Assembly (NCBI GenBank): GCA_934754975.1
Contig: CAKVKI010000010.1
Span: 1 to 22,849, forward strand
Direction: 5' to 3'
DNA from: an uncultured Alistipes sp.
GTDB taxonomy: Bacteria > Bacteroidota > Bacteroidia > Bacteroidales > Rikenellaceae
Length of the DNA stretch: 22,849 bases
Each line of letters opens with the position of its first letter. Position 1 is the first letter of the stretch. The position numbers and the translations under genes are program-made. The notes below the pieces were generated by a model. It was given only the letters and a program-made list of their open reading frames with translations. It was not told where the DNA came from and searched no databases. Shown here one piece after another: positions 7,092 through 16,400 of this stretch.

Positions 7092-8639
7092 ATGTATACC
7101 ACCATTTTAGTTGCCTGTATCTCAGCCATTGCGGCAATCGGGATTTACGCGGTCGTTACGAACCTCGTGACCAAGACCTCGATCCGCAAACGCCGTGAAG
7201 CCGCCCTGAAGGAGGCCGAGGCCGAAGCCGAGATGATCAAGAAGGAGCGAATCCTGCAGGCAAAAGAGAAGTTCATACAACTTAAGAGCGAATACGACCG
7301 GCAGGTCAACGAACGCAACCAGAAGATCGCGCAGAGCGAACAGCGGGCCAAACAGATCGAGAGCAACCTGCAGAACCAGCAGCGCGACATGGAGAACAAA
7401 CTCCGCGAAAACGACCGGCTGAAGGAGCAGATGCAGGCCCAGCTGCAGATCCTCGAACACAAGAAAGAGGAGGTCGATCAGATGATGCGCGAACAGAACG
7501 TTCGTCTGGAGCAGATCTCGGGCATGAGTTCGGAGGACGCCAAGAACATCCTGATCGAGAACATGAAAGCCGAAGCCAAGACCGAAGCGGCCGGCTACAT
7601 AAACGAAACCATCGAAGAGGCGAAGATGACCGCCACCAAGGAGGCCAAGCGCATCATCGTAGCGTCGATCCAGCGGGTGGCGACCGAAACGGCGATCGAA
7701 AACGCCGTGACGGTATTCAACATCGAGAGCGATGAAGTCAAGGGCCGCATCATCGGCCGCGAGGGACGCAACATCCGCGCACTGGAAGCCGCGACCGGCA
7801 TCGAAATTATCGTGGACGACACGCCCGAAGCCATTATCCTGAGCGGGTTCGATCCCGTACGCCGCGAAATCGCACGTCTGGCGCTCCACCAGCTGGTAAC
7901 CGACGGCCGTATCCACCCGGCCCGCATCGAAGAGGTGGTGGCCAAAGTCCAGAAGCAGATCGAAGAGGAGATCGTCGAGGTCGGCAAACGCACCACGATC
8001 GACCTGGGCATCCACGGCCTGCATCCCGAACTGATCCGTATGATCGGTAAGATGAAATACCGTTCGTCCTACGGCCAGAACCTGCTGCAGCACGCCCGCG
8101 AAACAGCGAATCTCGCAGGCATCATGGCTTCCGAGCTGGGCCTGAATCCCAAAACGGCGCGCCGCGCAGGTCTGCTGCACGACATCGGTAAAGTGCCCGA
8201 CGACGAACCGGAACTGCCGCACGCAATCATCGGCATGAAACTCGCCGAGAAGTACAAGGAGAAACCCGAGGTATGCAATGCCATCGGCGCCCACCACGAC
8301 GAGGTGGAGATGACCTCGCTGATCGCACCGATCATTCAGGTCTGCGACGCCATTTCAGGCGCACGCCCCGGCGCACGCCGCGAAGTGGTCGAAAGCTATA
8401 TCAAGCGTCTGAAGGAGATGGAAGACATCGCCCTGTCGTACCCCGGCGTGATGAAGACTTACGCCATTCAGGCAGGACGCGAACTGCGCGTGATCGTCGG
8501 CGCCGACAAGCTTTCGGACCAGGAGTCGGAAGGACTCTCGCACGATATCGCCAAGAAGATTCAGGACGAAATGACCTATCCCGGTCAAGTAAAGATCACC
8601 GTAATCCGGGAAACCCGCGCCGTTGCATACGCGAAATAA
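7092..8639 (+). CDS. rny: Ribonuclease Y
   Basis: 515 residues, the usual length. RNase Y is a membrane-anchored endoribonuclease that initiates mRNA decay. Domains in order: an N-terminal transmembrane helix (residues 4-22), a long charged coiled coil (about 30-200), a KH RNA-binding domain with [10 protein letters not shown] at 218-227, and an HD domain with H334, H363-D364 (LLHDIGK), H401-H402 and D419, followed by the conserved C-terminal segment. All metal-binding HD residues are present. The frame is open upstream to 6939, but that extension would run through the 3' half of the structured RNA and its T-tract, so the ATG at 7092 preceding the membrane helix is preferred. Its promoter was not identified; read-through from the RNA gene is possible. 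Confidence 0.96.
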   Translation: MYTTILVACISAIAAIGIYAVVTNLVTKTSIRKRREAALKEAEAEAEMIKKERILQAKEKFIQLKSEYDRQVNERNQKIAQSEQRAKQIESNLQNQQRDMENKLRENDRLKEQMQAQLQILEHKKEEVDQMMREQNVRLEQISGMSSEDAKNILIENMKAEAKTEAAGYINETIEEAKMTATKEAKRIIVASIQRVATETAIENAVTVFNIESDEVKGRIIGREGRNIRALEAATGIEIIVDDTPEAIILSGFDPVRREIARLALHQLVTDGRIHPARIEEVVAKVQKQIEEEIVEVGKRTTIDLGIHGLHPELIRMIGKMKYRSSYGQNLLQHARETANLAGIMASELGLNPKTARRAGLLHDIGKVPDDEPELPHAIIGMKLAEKYKEKPEVCNAIGAHHDEVEMTSLIAPIIQVCDAISGARPGARREVVESYIKRLKEMEDIALSYPGVMKTYAIQAGRELRVIVGADKLSDQESEGLSHDIAKKIQDEMTYPGQVKITVIRETRAVAYAK

Positions 8640-8656
8640 CCGGTGAACAGGCAGCA

Positions 8657-8691
8657 AAAATCCCGGTCCTTTTGATGAGGACCGGGATTTT
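8657..8691. terminator. Bidirectional terminator between rny and the minus-strand membrane operon
   Basis: A stem of at least 13 bp (8658-8670 with 8678-8690), loop TTTGATG, an A-run on the left (8656-8660) and a T-run on the right (8688-8691). It can serve both rny and the convergent gene ending at 8710. Confidence 0.9.
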
Positions 8692-8709
8692 CTATTCCGA
8701 CTATAGGCA

Positions 8710-9441
8710 TTATCCGGCTATTCCGGCAAGCTGCTGCCAGATGGTCGCGGCGAAAAAGACGCCGAGTCCCGAACACATCGCCAGAAGCAGCATATTCATC
8801 ACCCGCAGATCGGGTTTGGCGTTGCGGCGGAAATTGACGTCGATATATTCCTTGAAAAAGAGATAAAGCGCCGGCACCAGCGCGCTCGCCAAGAGCAGGT
8901 CCTCGGGAATCCCGAAAAAGTAAACCTTCGAAAAACCGATCAGCGACCAATGACACAGAAACAGTACGACGAACAGATTGATCCGCTTCGAGAACGAGAG
9001 CATCAGTCCGATGGTGAAGATCGCCACCGTGCAGGGCATGACGGGCGAGGTGGTCATCGGGAACTCCAGCCCGCGCAACAAGGATATCAGCGGATAGAGA
9101 AACGGCATCAGGTAGAGTGCGAAAGCGAATTTGTCGTGCTTGTACGTCCGTTCGAACGTCGTGTAACCGACGACCGCGTCATAGATCCACACGGCGGCCA
9201 TAACGCCCCAGAAAAACGCCATGACTCCGCTGTAAGCCCGCGCATCGCACGACACGAGGTAATAGGCGACGGCGATCCAGGCATTGAGAAACGCCAGGAA
9301 ACATTTCATCGCGGTTTTCACCCGGCGTGTCGGGCGCAAATAGAGCCATACCGTCAGAGCGGCGCCCGCCAGTACGATGAGCGCCTGCACCGGCCAGGTC
9401 ATCGTATTGTAGTCTGCGATAGTTTGCCAGAAAAGTTCCAT
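8710..9441 (-). CDS. DUF6064 family multi-pass membrane protein
   Basis: 243 residues with about six to seven hydrophobic segments spread over the whole length, so an inner-membrane protein. The N-terminal pattern FWxxxxxYNxxxWPxQ followed by a membrane helix is what I recognise from the DUF6064 family, whose biochemical role is unknown. The start lies two bases after the stop codon of the upstream exporter gene, so it is translationally linked to a ThrE-type exporter operon and ends it. The linkage suggests a role in the same transport or membrane process, but no charged or metal-binding motif indicates one. Family assignment is moderately sure; gene reality is very sure. Confidence 0.8.
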   Translation of the reverse strand: MELFWQTIADYNTMTWPVQALIVLAGAALTVWLYLRPTRRVKTAMKCFLAFLNAWIAVAYYLVSCDARAYSGVMAFFWGVMAAVWIYDAVVGYTTFERTYKHDKFAFALYLMPFLYPLISLLRGLEFPMTTSPVMPCTVAIFTIGLMLSFSKRINLFVVLFLCHWSLIGFSKVYFFGIPEDLLLASALVPALYLFFKEYIDVNFRRNAKPDLRVMNMLLLAMCSGLGVFFAATIWQQLAGIAG

Positions 9442-9443
9442 AA

Positions 9444-9941
9444 TCAGCTGTGAATCTGTTTTTTATTGCGTGTCAGCGAATGTGCGCGTTTATTGAAGAG
9501 GAAAACCGGCGCGGCGGCTCCCGCGGCCAGCATGAAAATCACGCTGAACGTAACGAACCCGTTGCGGACGATAGCCGCCAAATACCCTGCGGCGGAGGGA
9601 TCGTCGAGATTCTGCATGAACATAATCATCGAAAAGACCGTCTTGTAGGCATACATGCCGGGGATCATCGGCAGCAGCGCGGGGATGAACAGCACCGTCA
9701 TCGGGCAGTGGATACGCCCGCCCAGCAGCAGACTTCCGATACCGATCGCCACAGAAGCGCACAGCGACGCCGAAGCGATATCCACGCCTGCGTCCATCAG
9801 GCAGAAACGCAGGGCGTGTCCCACGGCGGCCAGCAGGGCGATCACCGGAAAAGCCCGCATCGGAGGATCGGATATGGCTCCGAATCCGATGGCCGCCACC
9901 GCGGCGAAAAATCCGTCCGAAAGAATGGCGAGCAGCGTCAT
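9444..9941 (-). CDS. ThrE-type exporter, small subunit (YjjB-like, ThrE_2 domain)
   Basis: 165 residues with four to five membrane helices. The segment IPALLPMIPGMYAYKTVF is the typical ThrE_2/YjjB motif (PGxYxY). In actinobacterial ThrE the two membrane halves are one polypeptide exporting threonine and serine; in enterobacteria and here they are split into two genes, and the E. coli YjjP/YjjB pair has been linked to succinate export. The start overlaps the stop of the larger subunit by four bases (ATGA), which indicates translational coupling and a complex of fixed stoichiometry. The exported substrate cannot be determined from sequence. The C-terminus is short and basic. Confidence 0.88.
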   Translation of the reverse strand: MTLLAILSDGFFAAVAAIGFGAISDPPMRAFPVIALLAAVGHALRFCLMDAGVDIASASLCASVAIGIGSLLLGGRIHCPMTVLFIPALLPMIPGMYAYKTVFSMIMFMQNLDDPSAAGYLAAIVRNGFVTFSVIFMLAAGAAAPVFLFNKRAHSLTRNKKQIHS

Positions 9942-10705
9942 AGCAATCCGTTTTTAACGATCATCAGGGTACATGCCAATCCGACGGCGATGCAGACGAT
10001 CAGCATCAGCGCAGAGGTCAGGCGGGCGATACCGTTCAACACATGCCCTTCGACGATGTCGATCACGCCGTTGATAAGCGGCACCCCCGGAATCAGGTAA
10101 AGTACGCTCGTGGCGATGGCGACCTCCGAAGTCGTGTCGAAGATCATCGCCACCGATGCGTACATCGAAGCCGCGAAGGCCGATGCGATAAAGATCACAT
10201 AGTGGTTGAACCCCTTGACCTGCATCCGTTGTTTGAGAAAGAATCCGAGCAGTGTGGCGGTAAAGACGATGCTCACCGCGCACCAGTCCCCGCCGAAAAG
10301 CCGGCAGAACGAGGCATTGGCCAGTCCGACGAGGATCAGCGTAAAGATCGGATCCAGACGCGGCCGGGCGACGATTTGGTCATAACGCCGCCGAATCTCG
10401 GCAAGCGGCAGGCGGAGGTCGTAGGCATCCCAGCTCAGGGCGCTGAGTTCCGAGTTCAGTTCGAAACTGATCGGCAGCGGCGGAATATCCACCACTTCGC
10501 TGTAAACCCGTCCGCTCTCGTCGTCGTAAACCGAGAACGTCACCACTTTCTGGAAGGCCGAAACCATGACGCGCACGCCGAGCGCTTCGCCCAGGCGTTT
10601 CGAATTGCGCACTACGCGCGAGGTATGCACCCCGGAACCCATCAGACGGGTGGCATATTCCGCAACAAACTGTGTGACAGCCTTTAACTCTGCTTCCGAC
10701 TTCAT
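9938..10705 (-). CDS. ThrE-type exporter, large subunit (YjjP-like)
   Basis: 255 residues. The N-terminal half (to about 120) is soluble and matches the ThrE/DUF1212 N-terminal domain: a helical segment with ATRLMGSGVHTSRVVRN, then LGVRVMVSAFQKVVTFSV. The C-terminal half holds about five membrane helices and the signature YLIPGVPLINGVIDIVEGH. Together with the overlapping YjjB-like gene downstream it should form an inner-membrane exporter of amino acids (threonine/serine) or dicarboxylates. It is the first gene of a three-gene minus-strand operon divergent from the HD-domain gene. The ATG at 10705 is preferred because a promoter-like box lies just upstream. Confidence 0.88.
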   Translation of the reverse strand: MKSEAELKAVTQFVAEYATRLMGSGVHTSRVVRNSKRLGEALGVRVMVSAFQKVVTFSVYDDESGRVYSEVVDIPPLPISFELNSELSALSWDAYDLRLPLAEIRRRYDQIVARPRLDPIFTLILVGLANASFCRLFGGDWCAVSIVFTATLLGFFLKQRMQVKGFNHYVIFIASAFAASMYASVAMIFDTTSEVAIATSVLYLIPGVPLINGVIDIVEGHVLNGIARLTSALMLIVCIAVGLACTLMIVKNGLL

Positions 10706-10725
10706 CTCACCTAACTTTACCGGTG

Positions 10726-10733
10726 CAAAGATA
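10726..10733 (-). promoter_or_regulatory. -7 element of the ThrE-type operon
   Basis: On the minus strand this reads TATCTTTG, a full match to TAnnTTTG, 20 bases before the yjjP-like start. A clear TTTG -33 element was not found; only a T-rich stretch occupies the expected place. Confidence 0.55.
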
Positions 10734-10811
10734 ATGAAAAGCCGGAATAAACTAAAAATTTTTAATATCTTTCTGAAACCACAGTTCGCGGCAAATGCTT
10801 ATCTTCGCGCC

Positions 10812-11441
10812 ATGCAACCATCCGAAGAGCTGAAAGCTTATATCGAAGCGGAGATCATCCCCCGTTACGAATCGTTCGACGCGGCGCACCGTACGGATCA
10901 CGTCCGCACGGTCATCGCCCAGAGTCTCGACCTGGCGCGGCATTACGATGTCGATACGGAGATGATTTACACCGTCGCCGCCTATCACGACACGGGGCTG
11001 GTCCGAGGACGGGAGCTGCATCACATCCACTCTGGCGAAATCCTGCTCGCCGACACGACCCTGCGGCGCTGGTTCACCGAAGCACAGCTAGCCGTCATGC
11101 GCGACGCCGTCGAGGACCACCGGGCCTCGTCCGACCATGCTCCGCGCACGATCTACGGCCGCATCGTCGCCGAAGCCGACCGCTGTATCGACCCCGCAAC
11201 GGTGATTCGCCGGACGGTGCAGTACGGGCTGGCCCACTACCCCGCACTCGACCGCAAAAGGCACTTCGAACGCTGTCTTGCGCACCTGCAGAAAAAATAC
11301 GCCGAAGGCGGCTACCTCCGGCTCTGGATTCCCGAATCGGACAACGCCCGCAGGCAGGAGGAACTGCGGACGCTGATCCGCGACGAAGCCCGCCTGCGCG
11401 AGACGTTCGATACGATCTTCGACCGCGAAACCGCCCGATAA
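10812..11441 (+). CDS. HD-domain phosphohydrolase of unknown substrate
   Basis: 209 residues, soluble, no signal peptide. HD superfamily residues appear in order: H30 (HRTDHV), H59-D60 (AAYHDTG), H103 in VEDHRAS, and D123 in VAEADRC. HD proteins are metal-dependent phosphohydrolases acting on nucleotides, cyclic dinucleotides or ppGpp, but nothing here points to one substrate. The C-terminal part after about residue 135 is helical and charged. The frame is open upstream, across the divergent promoter region; the ATG at 10812 is chosen because coding character begins there. A possible -7 box TATCTTCG at 10800-10807 would place the transcript start almost on the ATG, implying a leaderless message or a different promoter. 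Divergent from the exporter operon. Confidence 0.82.
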   Translation: MQPSEELKAYIEAEIIPRYESFDAAHRTDHVRTVIAQSLDLARHYDVDTEMIYTVAAYHDTGLVRGRELHHIHSGEILLADTTLRRWFTEAQLAVMRDAVEDHRASSDHAPRTIYGRIVAEADRCIDPATVIRRTVQYGLAHYPALDRKRHFERCLAHLQKKYAEGGYLRLWIPESDNARRQEELRTLIRDEARLRETFDTIFDRETAR

Positions 11442-11557
11442 ACCGGGCCCGTACAAGGACCTCTTCCGGCCTCTATATATAAAAATAGGTATCTTCCGAG
11501 AATCGTCGCACCTGTGTGAAAATTCGATGATCGGGGTATGAATTCCCCGGACTCCCG

Positions 11558-11588
11558 CTTGTTTTTCGAAAGATTATGCTTATCTTCG
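11558..11588 (+). promoter_or_regulatory. Probable promoter of the ECF sigma factor gene
   Basis: CTTG at 11558-11561, 19 bases, then TATCTTCG at 11581-11588, each one base off the Bacteroidetes consensus. The leader to the ATG at 11679 would be about 85 bases. The rest of the gap 11442-11678 holds only a weak 5-bp hairpin at 11532-11549 and no gene. Confidence 0.5.
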
Positions 11589-11678
11589 TCATAACATCTT
11601 CCACGCCCACCCACCTTCTTCTCAGCATATCCGAGTGTACAGGAAAAGGTATGCTACTCCGAAACGTAATTCCCGACA

Positions 11679-12305
11679 ATGAAAGAATCCGTCTATAAAT
11701 CCTTCGTCAGTTGTGATCCGCATGAGCAGGAATTGCTCAGGCAGCTCATTCGCGGCGACATCGCGGGCTATGAGGTGCTGTTCCACAAATACTACCCGAC
11801 GTTCTTCGCTTTCATCAAAGGCATGACCAAAGAGACCGCCGTGGCGGAGGACATCGCGCAGAATATTTTCATGAAAGTATGGCTGAACCGCGAAAAGCTG
11901 GACGAGACCAAATCCATCCGCAACTACCTTTTCGTGCTTGCCAAACACGAGATATACAACTATTTCCGCACCAAGAGCCGCACGTTCACGTCCCTTAAGG
12001 AGGCTATCGCCCAGAGCGAGAACAAGGGGGGGGGAAGCCTTCCCCCGCGGAACGAGATCGAAGAGAAACTCGACCTGGCGGAGACCGCCGAGCAGGTCGA
12101 AAGCATCGTCGAGAAGATGCCTCCGCAGCGGCAGCAGATTTTCCGCATGTCGCGTTTCGAACACATGCCGAGCAAAGAGATCGCCGAGCAGCTGCACCTT
12201 TCGGTGCGCACCGTGGACAAGCACCTGGAACTGGCGCTGAAGGAACTCCGCAAATACCTCAACATCATTCCGGCGATCATGGTCTTTCTGGACATCCTGC
12301 CTTAA
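11679..12305 (+). CDS. ECF RNA polymerase sigma factor of a SusC/D locus
   Basis: 208 residues. Sigma region 2 (about 25-95) includes the core-binding segment AVAEDIAQNIFMKVWLN and RNYLFVLAKHEIYNYFR. Region 4 (about 140-195) contains the helix-turn-helix MPSKEIAEQLHLSVRTVDKHLELAL. This is the Bacteroidetes ECF type that accompanies FecR and SusC/D genes and drives their transcription when released from the anti-sigma factor. A FecR gene follows after 106 bases. The C-terminus ends in a hydrophobic tail (IIPAIMVFLDILP), common in this subgroup. The linker between regions 2 and 4 is encoded across a run of nine G (residues Gly117-Gly119), so a one-base slip would remove region 4. Confidence 0.94.
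   Translation: MKESVYKSFVSCDPHEQELLRQLIRGDIAGYEVLFHKYYPTFFAFIKGMTKETAVAEDIAQNIFMKVWLNREKLDETKSIRNYLFVLAKHEIYNYFRTKSRTFTSLKEAIAQSENKGGGSLPPRNEIEEKLDLAETAEQVESIVEKMPPQRQQIFRMSRFEHMPSKEIAEQLHLSVRTVDKHLELALKELRKYLNIIPAIMVFLDILP
12026..12046 (+). repeat. G9 homopolymer within a palindrome in the sigma factor gene
   Basis: Nine G at 12026-12034. The end of the run forms one arm of an 8+1+8 inverted repeat (12030-12037 with 12039-12046) whose other arm ends in five C. Such runs are prone to replication slippage. Confidence 0.85.
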
Positions 12306-12411
12306 AATTCCCCCGATAAAATCTTCCGGGCCCGTTACGTAGTGCGGGGCTTTCGTTTGTTCTTTATGTAGTAACCGGCAGCATCGGGCCGCCGACAAAA
12401 CGCATAAAGAC

Positions 12412-13413
12412 ATGACCAAACCGACATTAGATAGGGTCCGGGATTATTTCTACGGCCGCTGCAACGACAGCGAAGAGGTCCGCATCCAGCAATGGTTCGC
12501 CGACAACGGCAATTCGTCCGAAGCCGACAAACTGCTGGGAACCCTGCTCGACGAAGTGCGGAGCGAAAACCCCGCATTGGCGCAGGCGGCGTTCGCAGAG
12601 TTCTGCCGCCGCATCGGACACTCCGTTCCCGCACGCACCGCGCCGCGCCGCCTGACGACTGTCATCCGGTGGACCCAGCGGATCGCCGCCGTGCTGATCG
12701 TACCCCTGCTGATCGCCGTCTCGCTCCTCTACACCAAGACCGCGCAGACTCCCGAATGGGAAGAGATGCTCGTACCGGCCGGTCAGCGCAGCGAACTGCG
12801 CCTTGCCGACGGAACGCTCCTGTGGCTCAATTCGGGCACACGCGTAACCTATCCGACCCATTTCAACGGCCGCCAGCGTAAAATTTTCGTGGACGGCGAG
12901 GTCTATGCCGAAGTCATGCACGACAAGCGGCATCCCTTCGTCATTTCGGCCGGCGACGTCGAGGTCGAAGTCCTCGGCACCAAGTTCAACATGCGGGCCT
13001 ACAACAGCGACCAGCTGGTCGAAGTGGCTTTGGTCGAGGGCAGTGTGCGCTTCGACGTGAACAGCGACAAATGCGACGACGAAGTCGTCATGGTCCGCAA
13101 CGACATCGCGCAATACGACCGCCTGACGGGAGCGCTGGAAATGGCCTCTTTCCAGAGCGAGAATTATAAATCGCGCGCCATCGGCGGCGGCTTCTACTTC
13201 TTCAACGAATCGCTCGACGGCATCACCGCCCAGCTGGCCCGCTGCTTCGACCAGAAAATCATCATCACCGATCCCGAGCTGGCCGACGTACGCTTCTACG
13301 CCTTCTTCACCAACAACGAGTCGCTGCTCAAAATCCTCGGCACGCTCAACACCGACAAATCGATGTCCATCCGCGAGCGCAACGACGTGATCTACATATC
13401 CCGAAAGAAATAA
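12412..13413 (+). CDS. FecR-family anti-sigma factor
   Basis: 333 residues. The cytoplasmic N-terminal segment (1-85) is the sigma-binding part; a single transmembrane helix spans about 89-107 (IAAVLIVPLLIAVSLLY). The periplasmic FecR domain covers about 115-215, with LADGTLLWLNSGTRVTYP, FVDGEVYAEV, HPFVISAGDVEVEVLGTKFNMRAY and VEVALVEGSVRF. The C-terminal DUF4974-like domain (about 255-331) interacts with the STN domain of the cognate receptor in known systems. It should hold the upstream ECF sigma factor inactive until the SusC encoded downstream signals occupancy. The spacing to the receptor gene is 45 bases with no visible promoter. Confidence 0.95.
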   Translation: MTKPTLDRVRDYFYGRCNDSEEVRIQQWFADNGNSSEADKLLGTLLDEVRSENPALAQAAFAEFCRRIGHSVPARTAPRRLTTVIRWTQRIAAVLIVPLLIAVSLLYTKTAQTPEWEEMLVPAGQRSELRLADGTLLWLNSGTRVTYPTHFNGRQRKIFVDGEVYAEVMHDKRHPFVISAGDVEVEVLGTKFNMRAYNSDQLVEVALVEGSVRFDVNSDKCDDEVVMVRNDIAQYDRLTGALEMASFQSENYKSRAIGGGFYFFNESLDGITAQLARCFDQKIIITDPELADVRFYAFFTNNESLLKILGTLNTDKSMSIRERNDVIYISRKK

Positions 13414-13458
13414 CCCCGAAACAGCAACCAAAAAACTACAACATTAAAACTTCCACCT

Positions 13459-16400
13459 ATGAAAAAACTTTACAATCGAACCGCAGTTTTCTATGCGCGT
13501 ACGATCGTGGGTTTGTTCGCCCTCTGCCTGCTGGCGCTTCCCAGCCCGGCACTGGCGCAGGCGATCGACCTCAAACTCACGAATGTAACGGTCAAGGAGG
13601 CCATCGAAGCCCTCAACCAGCGGGAGAACTACTCCGTGGCCATCAAATCGGCCGGCGTCGACATGCAGCGCCGCGTCAGCATCTCGGCGCAGAATGCGTC
13701 GATCGACGAAGTCCTGGCCCAGATCTTCGCGGATCAGGACATCACGTACACCATTACGGGCAAAAGCATCTCCGTAACCAAGGCCGCGCCGAAGAATCCG
13801 GCCGTGGATAAGGACCTGCTGAAAGGCGTGGTGAAAGACAACCTGAACCTGCCCGTTCCGGGAGCCACGATCATCGTGGACGGCACCAACAACGGCACCA
13901 CGACCATGAGCAACGGCGATTTCACGCTGGAGAACGTGAAACTCCCGGCGACGCTCGTCGTCTCGTTCATCGGCTACCAGCCTCAGACGGTCGAAGTCAC
14001 AACCTATGCGCCCGTCAATATCACCCTCATGGAGAGTACGGCGGCTATCGACGAAGTGGTCGTGGTCGGCTACGGACAGCAAAAGCGCGTGAACGTCACG
14101 GGCGCCGTGGGCACCATCAGCGGCAAGGACCTCAACAACCGCCCCGTAACCAATACGGCCGCGGCCCTGCAGGGCGCCGATCCGTCGCTGCTGCTGACGC
14201 TCGGAAGCGGCTCGATCGAAGGCAAGAACTACGACGTCAAGATCCGCGGCGCGGTATCGCTCAACAGCGGCAGCCCGCTGGTGCTGGTAGACGGCATCGA
14301 AGCGTCGCTGGCGCAGGTCAATCCCAACGACATCGAATCGGTGTCGGTACTCAAGGACGCTTCGGCCTGCTCGATCTACGGCGCCAAAGCTTCGGCCGGC
14401 GTAGTACTCATCACCACCAAGAGCGGTAAGGCCGGCACGCTGAAGGTCAATTACAACGGCCGTTTCGGCATGTCGTGGAACACCACCTCGACCGACTTCA
14501 TCACCTCGGGATACGATTACGTGAAACTCACCAACGAGTTCACCTACACCTACCGCGGATTCAACGGCTGGAACTACTCCGACGAAGAGATGCAGATGCT
14601 CTACGACCGCCGCAACGACAAGACCGAGCATCCCGACCGTCCGTGGGTCGTCACCGACAACAACGGAAAATACCGCTACCTGGGCAACTTCGACTGGTAC
14701 GACTACATGTTCAAGCGCAGCCGTCCCGAGACCGAACACAACATTTCGCTCACGGGCGGCAACGAAAAGATCAACTATTATGTCAGCGGCCGCTACCTCT
14801 ACCGCGAAGGCCTGTTCAACCAAGGCTCCGAGGATATCTACAACGGCTACTCGTTCCGCACGAAGATCGCCGCCGAAGTAACTCCGTGGATGCACTACTC
14901 GAACAACATCAGCATGGAAGTGACCGACTATAAATACGGCGGTTACTGGGAGCAGGACGGTTCCGAGTCGCTGGCGTCGCAGGGTATCCTGTATAACGTG
15001 GCCAACAACATCAGCCCGACGTTCGTTCCCGTGAACCCCGACGGCACCACGTTCATGTATTCCAACGGCATCCAATTCGCCAACTCGCCGATCGCCAGCG
15101 GACGCGGCGGCGTATTCGCCGACGGACGCAACAAGAACTCGCGCAAGAACAACTACTACATCATCACCAACCGGGTGACGTTCGACCTCACGCGCAACAA
15201 AGACCTGAAACTGAACGCCGATTACACCTACCGCCGCCGCGACAACCTGGGAGCCTACCGCTCCTATCCGACGGCCAACACCTGGAATGCGACGCAGACG
15301 GCAGTGGTCGATTTCACCAACGGTTCGATCTACGACTTCTACCAGGAGGACCGCTACTACTATAACGGCCATGTGGTCAATGCCTACCTCGATTACGGCC
15401 ATTCGTGGGGCAAGCACAACTTCTCGGCCGTAGCAGGCGGCAACTTCGAGGACTTCCGTTCGTCGGAACTGAGCGTCCGCCAGAAAGGGTCGCTGAGCGA
15501 GAAGCTGAGCTTCATCAACATGGCGCAGGGCGAAATCGAACGCTGCGTCGAGTCGAACACGGCCTACCGGACGCTGGGTTATTTCGCCCGTGCCAACTAC
15601 GACTACGCCGGCAAATACCTCTTCGAAGTGTCGGCCCGCTACGACGGTTCGTCGCGTTTCGCGGCCAACGACCGCTGGGGCTTCTTCCCTTCGGCGTCGG
15701 TAGGCTGGCGCATGTCGGAGGAGAAATTCTGGGAGCCGGTGCGCGGCTGGTGGGACAACGCCAAGGTGCGCTTCTCGTACGGTTCGCTCGGCAACCAGCA
15801 GGTATCGAACTACTACTACATCGAAACGATCTCGACAGGACAGCTGGGCTATACCTTCAACGGTACGGAAAAGGCCAATTACGCTTCGGCGTCGAACCCC
15901 ATCAGCGACGGTCTGACGTGGGAGACGGTCGTAACCTATAATCTCGGTTTCGATCTGGGCTTCCTCAAAAACCGGCTCAGCGTCTCGGCCGACCTCTACA
16001 TCCGCGACACGAAGGACATGCTCACCACGTCGATCACGCTGCCCGACGTCTTCGGAGCGCCTTCGCCCAAGGAGAACTGCGCCGACCTGCGCACCAAGGG
16101 TTACGAGATCACGGTCGGCTGGCGCGACCGCCACATGGTCGCGGGCAAGCCCTTCTCTTACGGAATTTCGGCATCGCTGGGCGACTACAAGTCCAAGATC
16201 ACGAAGTATAAGAACGACGACAAGCTGCTCTCCGACCATTACACGGGCAAAACGCTCGGCGAAATCTGGGGCTACCGCACCGACGGACTGTTCAAGACCG
16301 ACGAGGAAGCCGCACGCTACCAGGCGCGCATCAACGACAAGGCCGTCAACAACCGGGTCTACACCAGTTCCGTTCCCGCAGAGGCACGTCTGCGCGCCGG

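Noticed and set aside
10566..10811. Upstream extension of the HD-domain gene
   Set aside because: It overlaps the divergent yjjP-like gene and its promoter box on the other strand, and adds sequence with no HD-family character.
11442..11678. Small gene in the gap before the sigma factor
   Set aside because: Short frames here lie on the minus strand, cross the promoter and lack any recognisable protein feature.
12306..12411. Possible terminator or promoter between the sigma and FecR genes
   Set aside because: Only an imperfect GC stem around GGGCCCG and CGGGGC followed by a mixed T-rich stretch is visible, with no good TAnnTTTG box; too weak to report.
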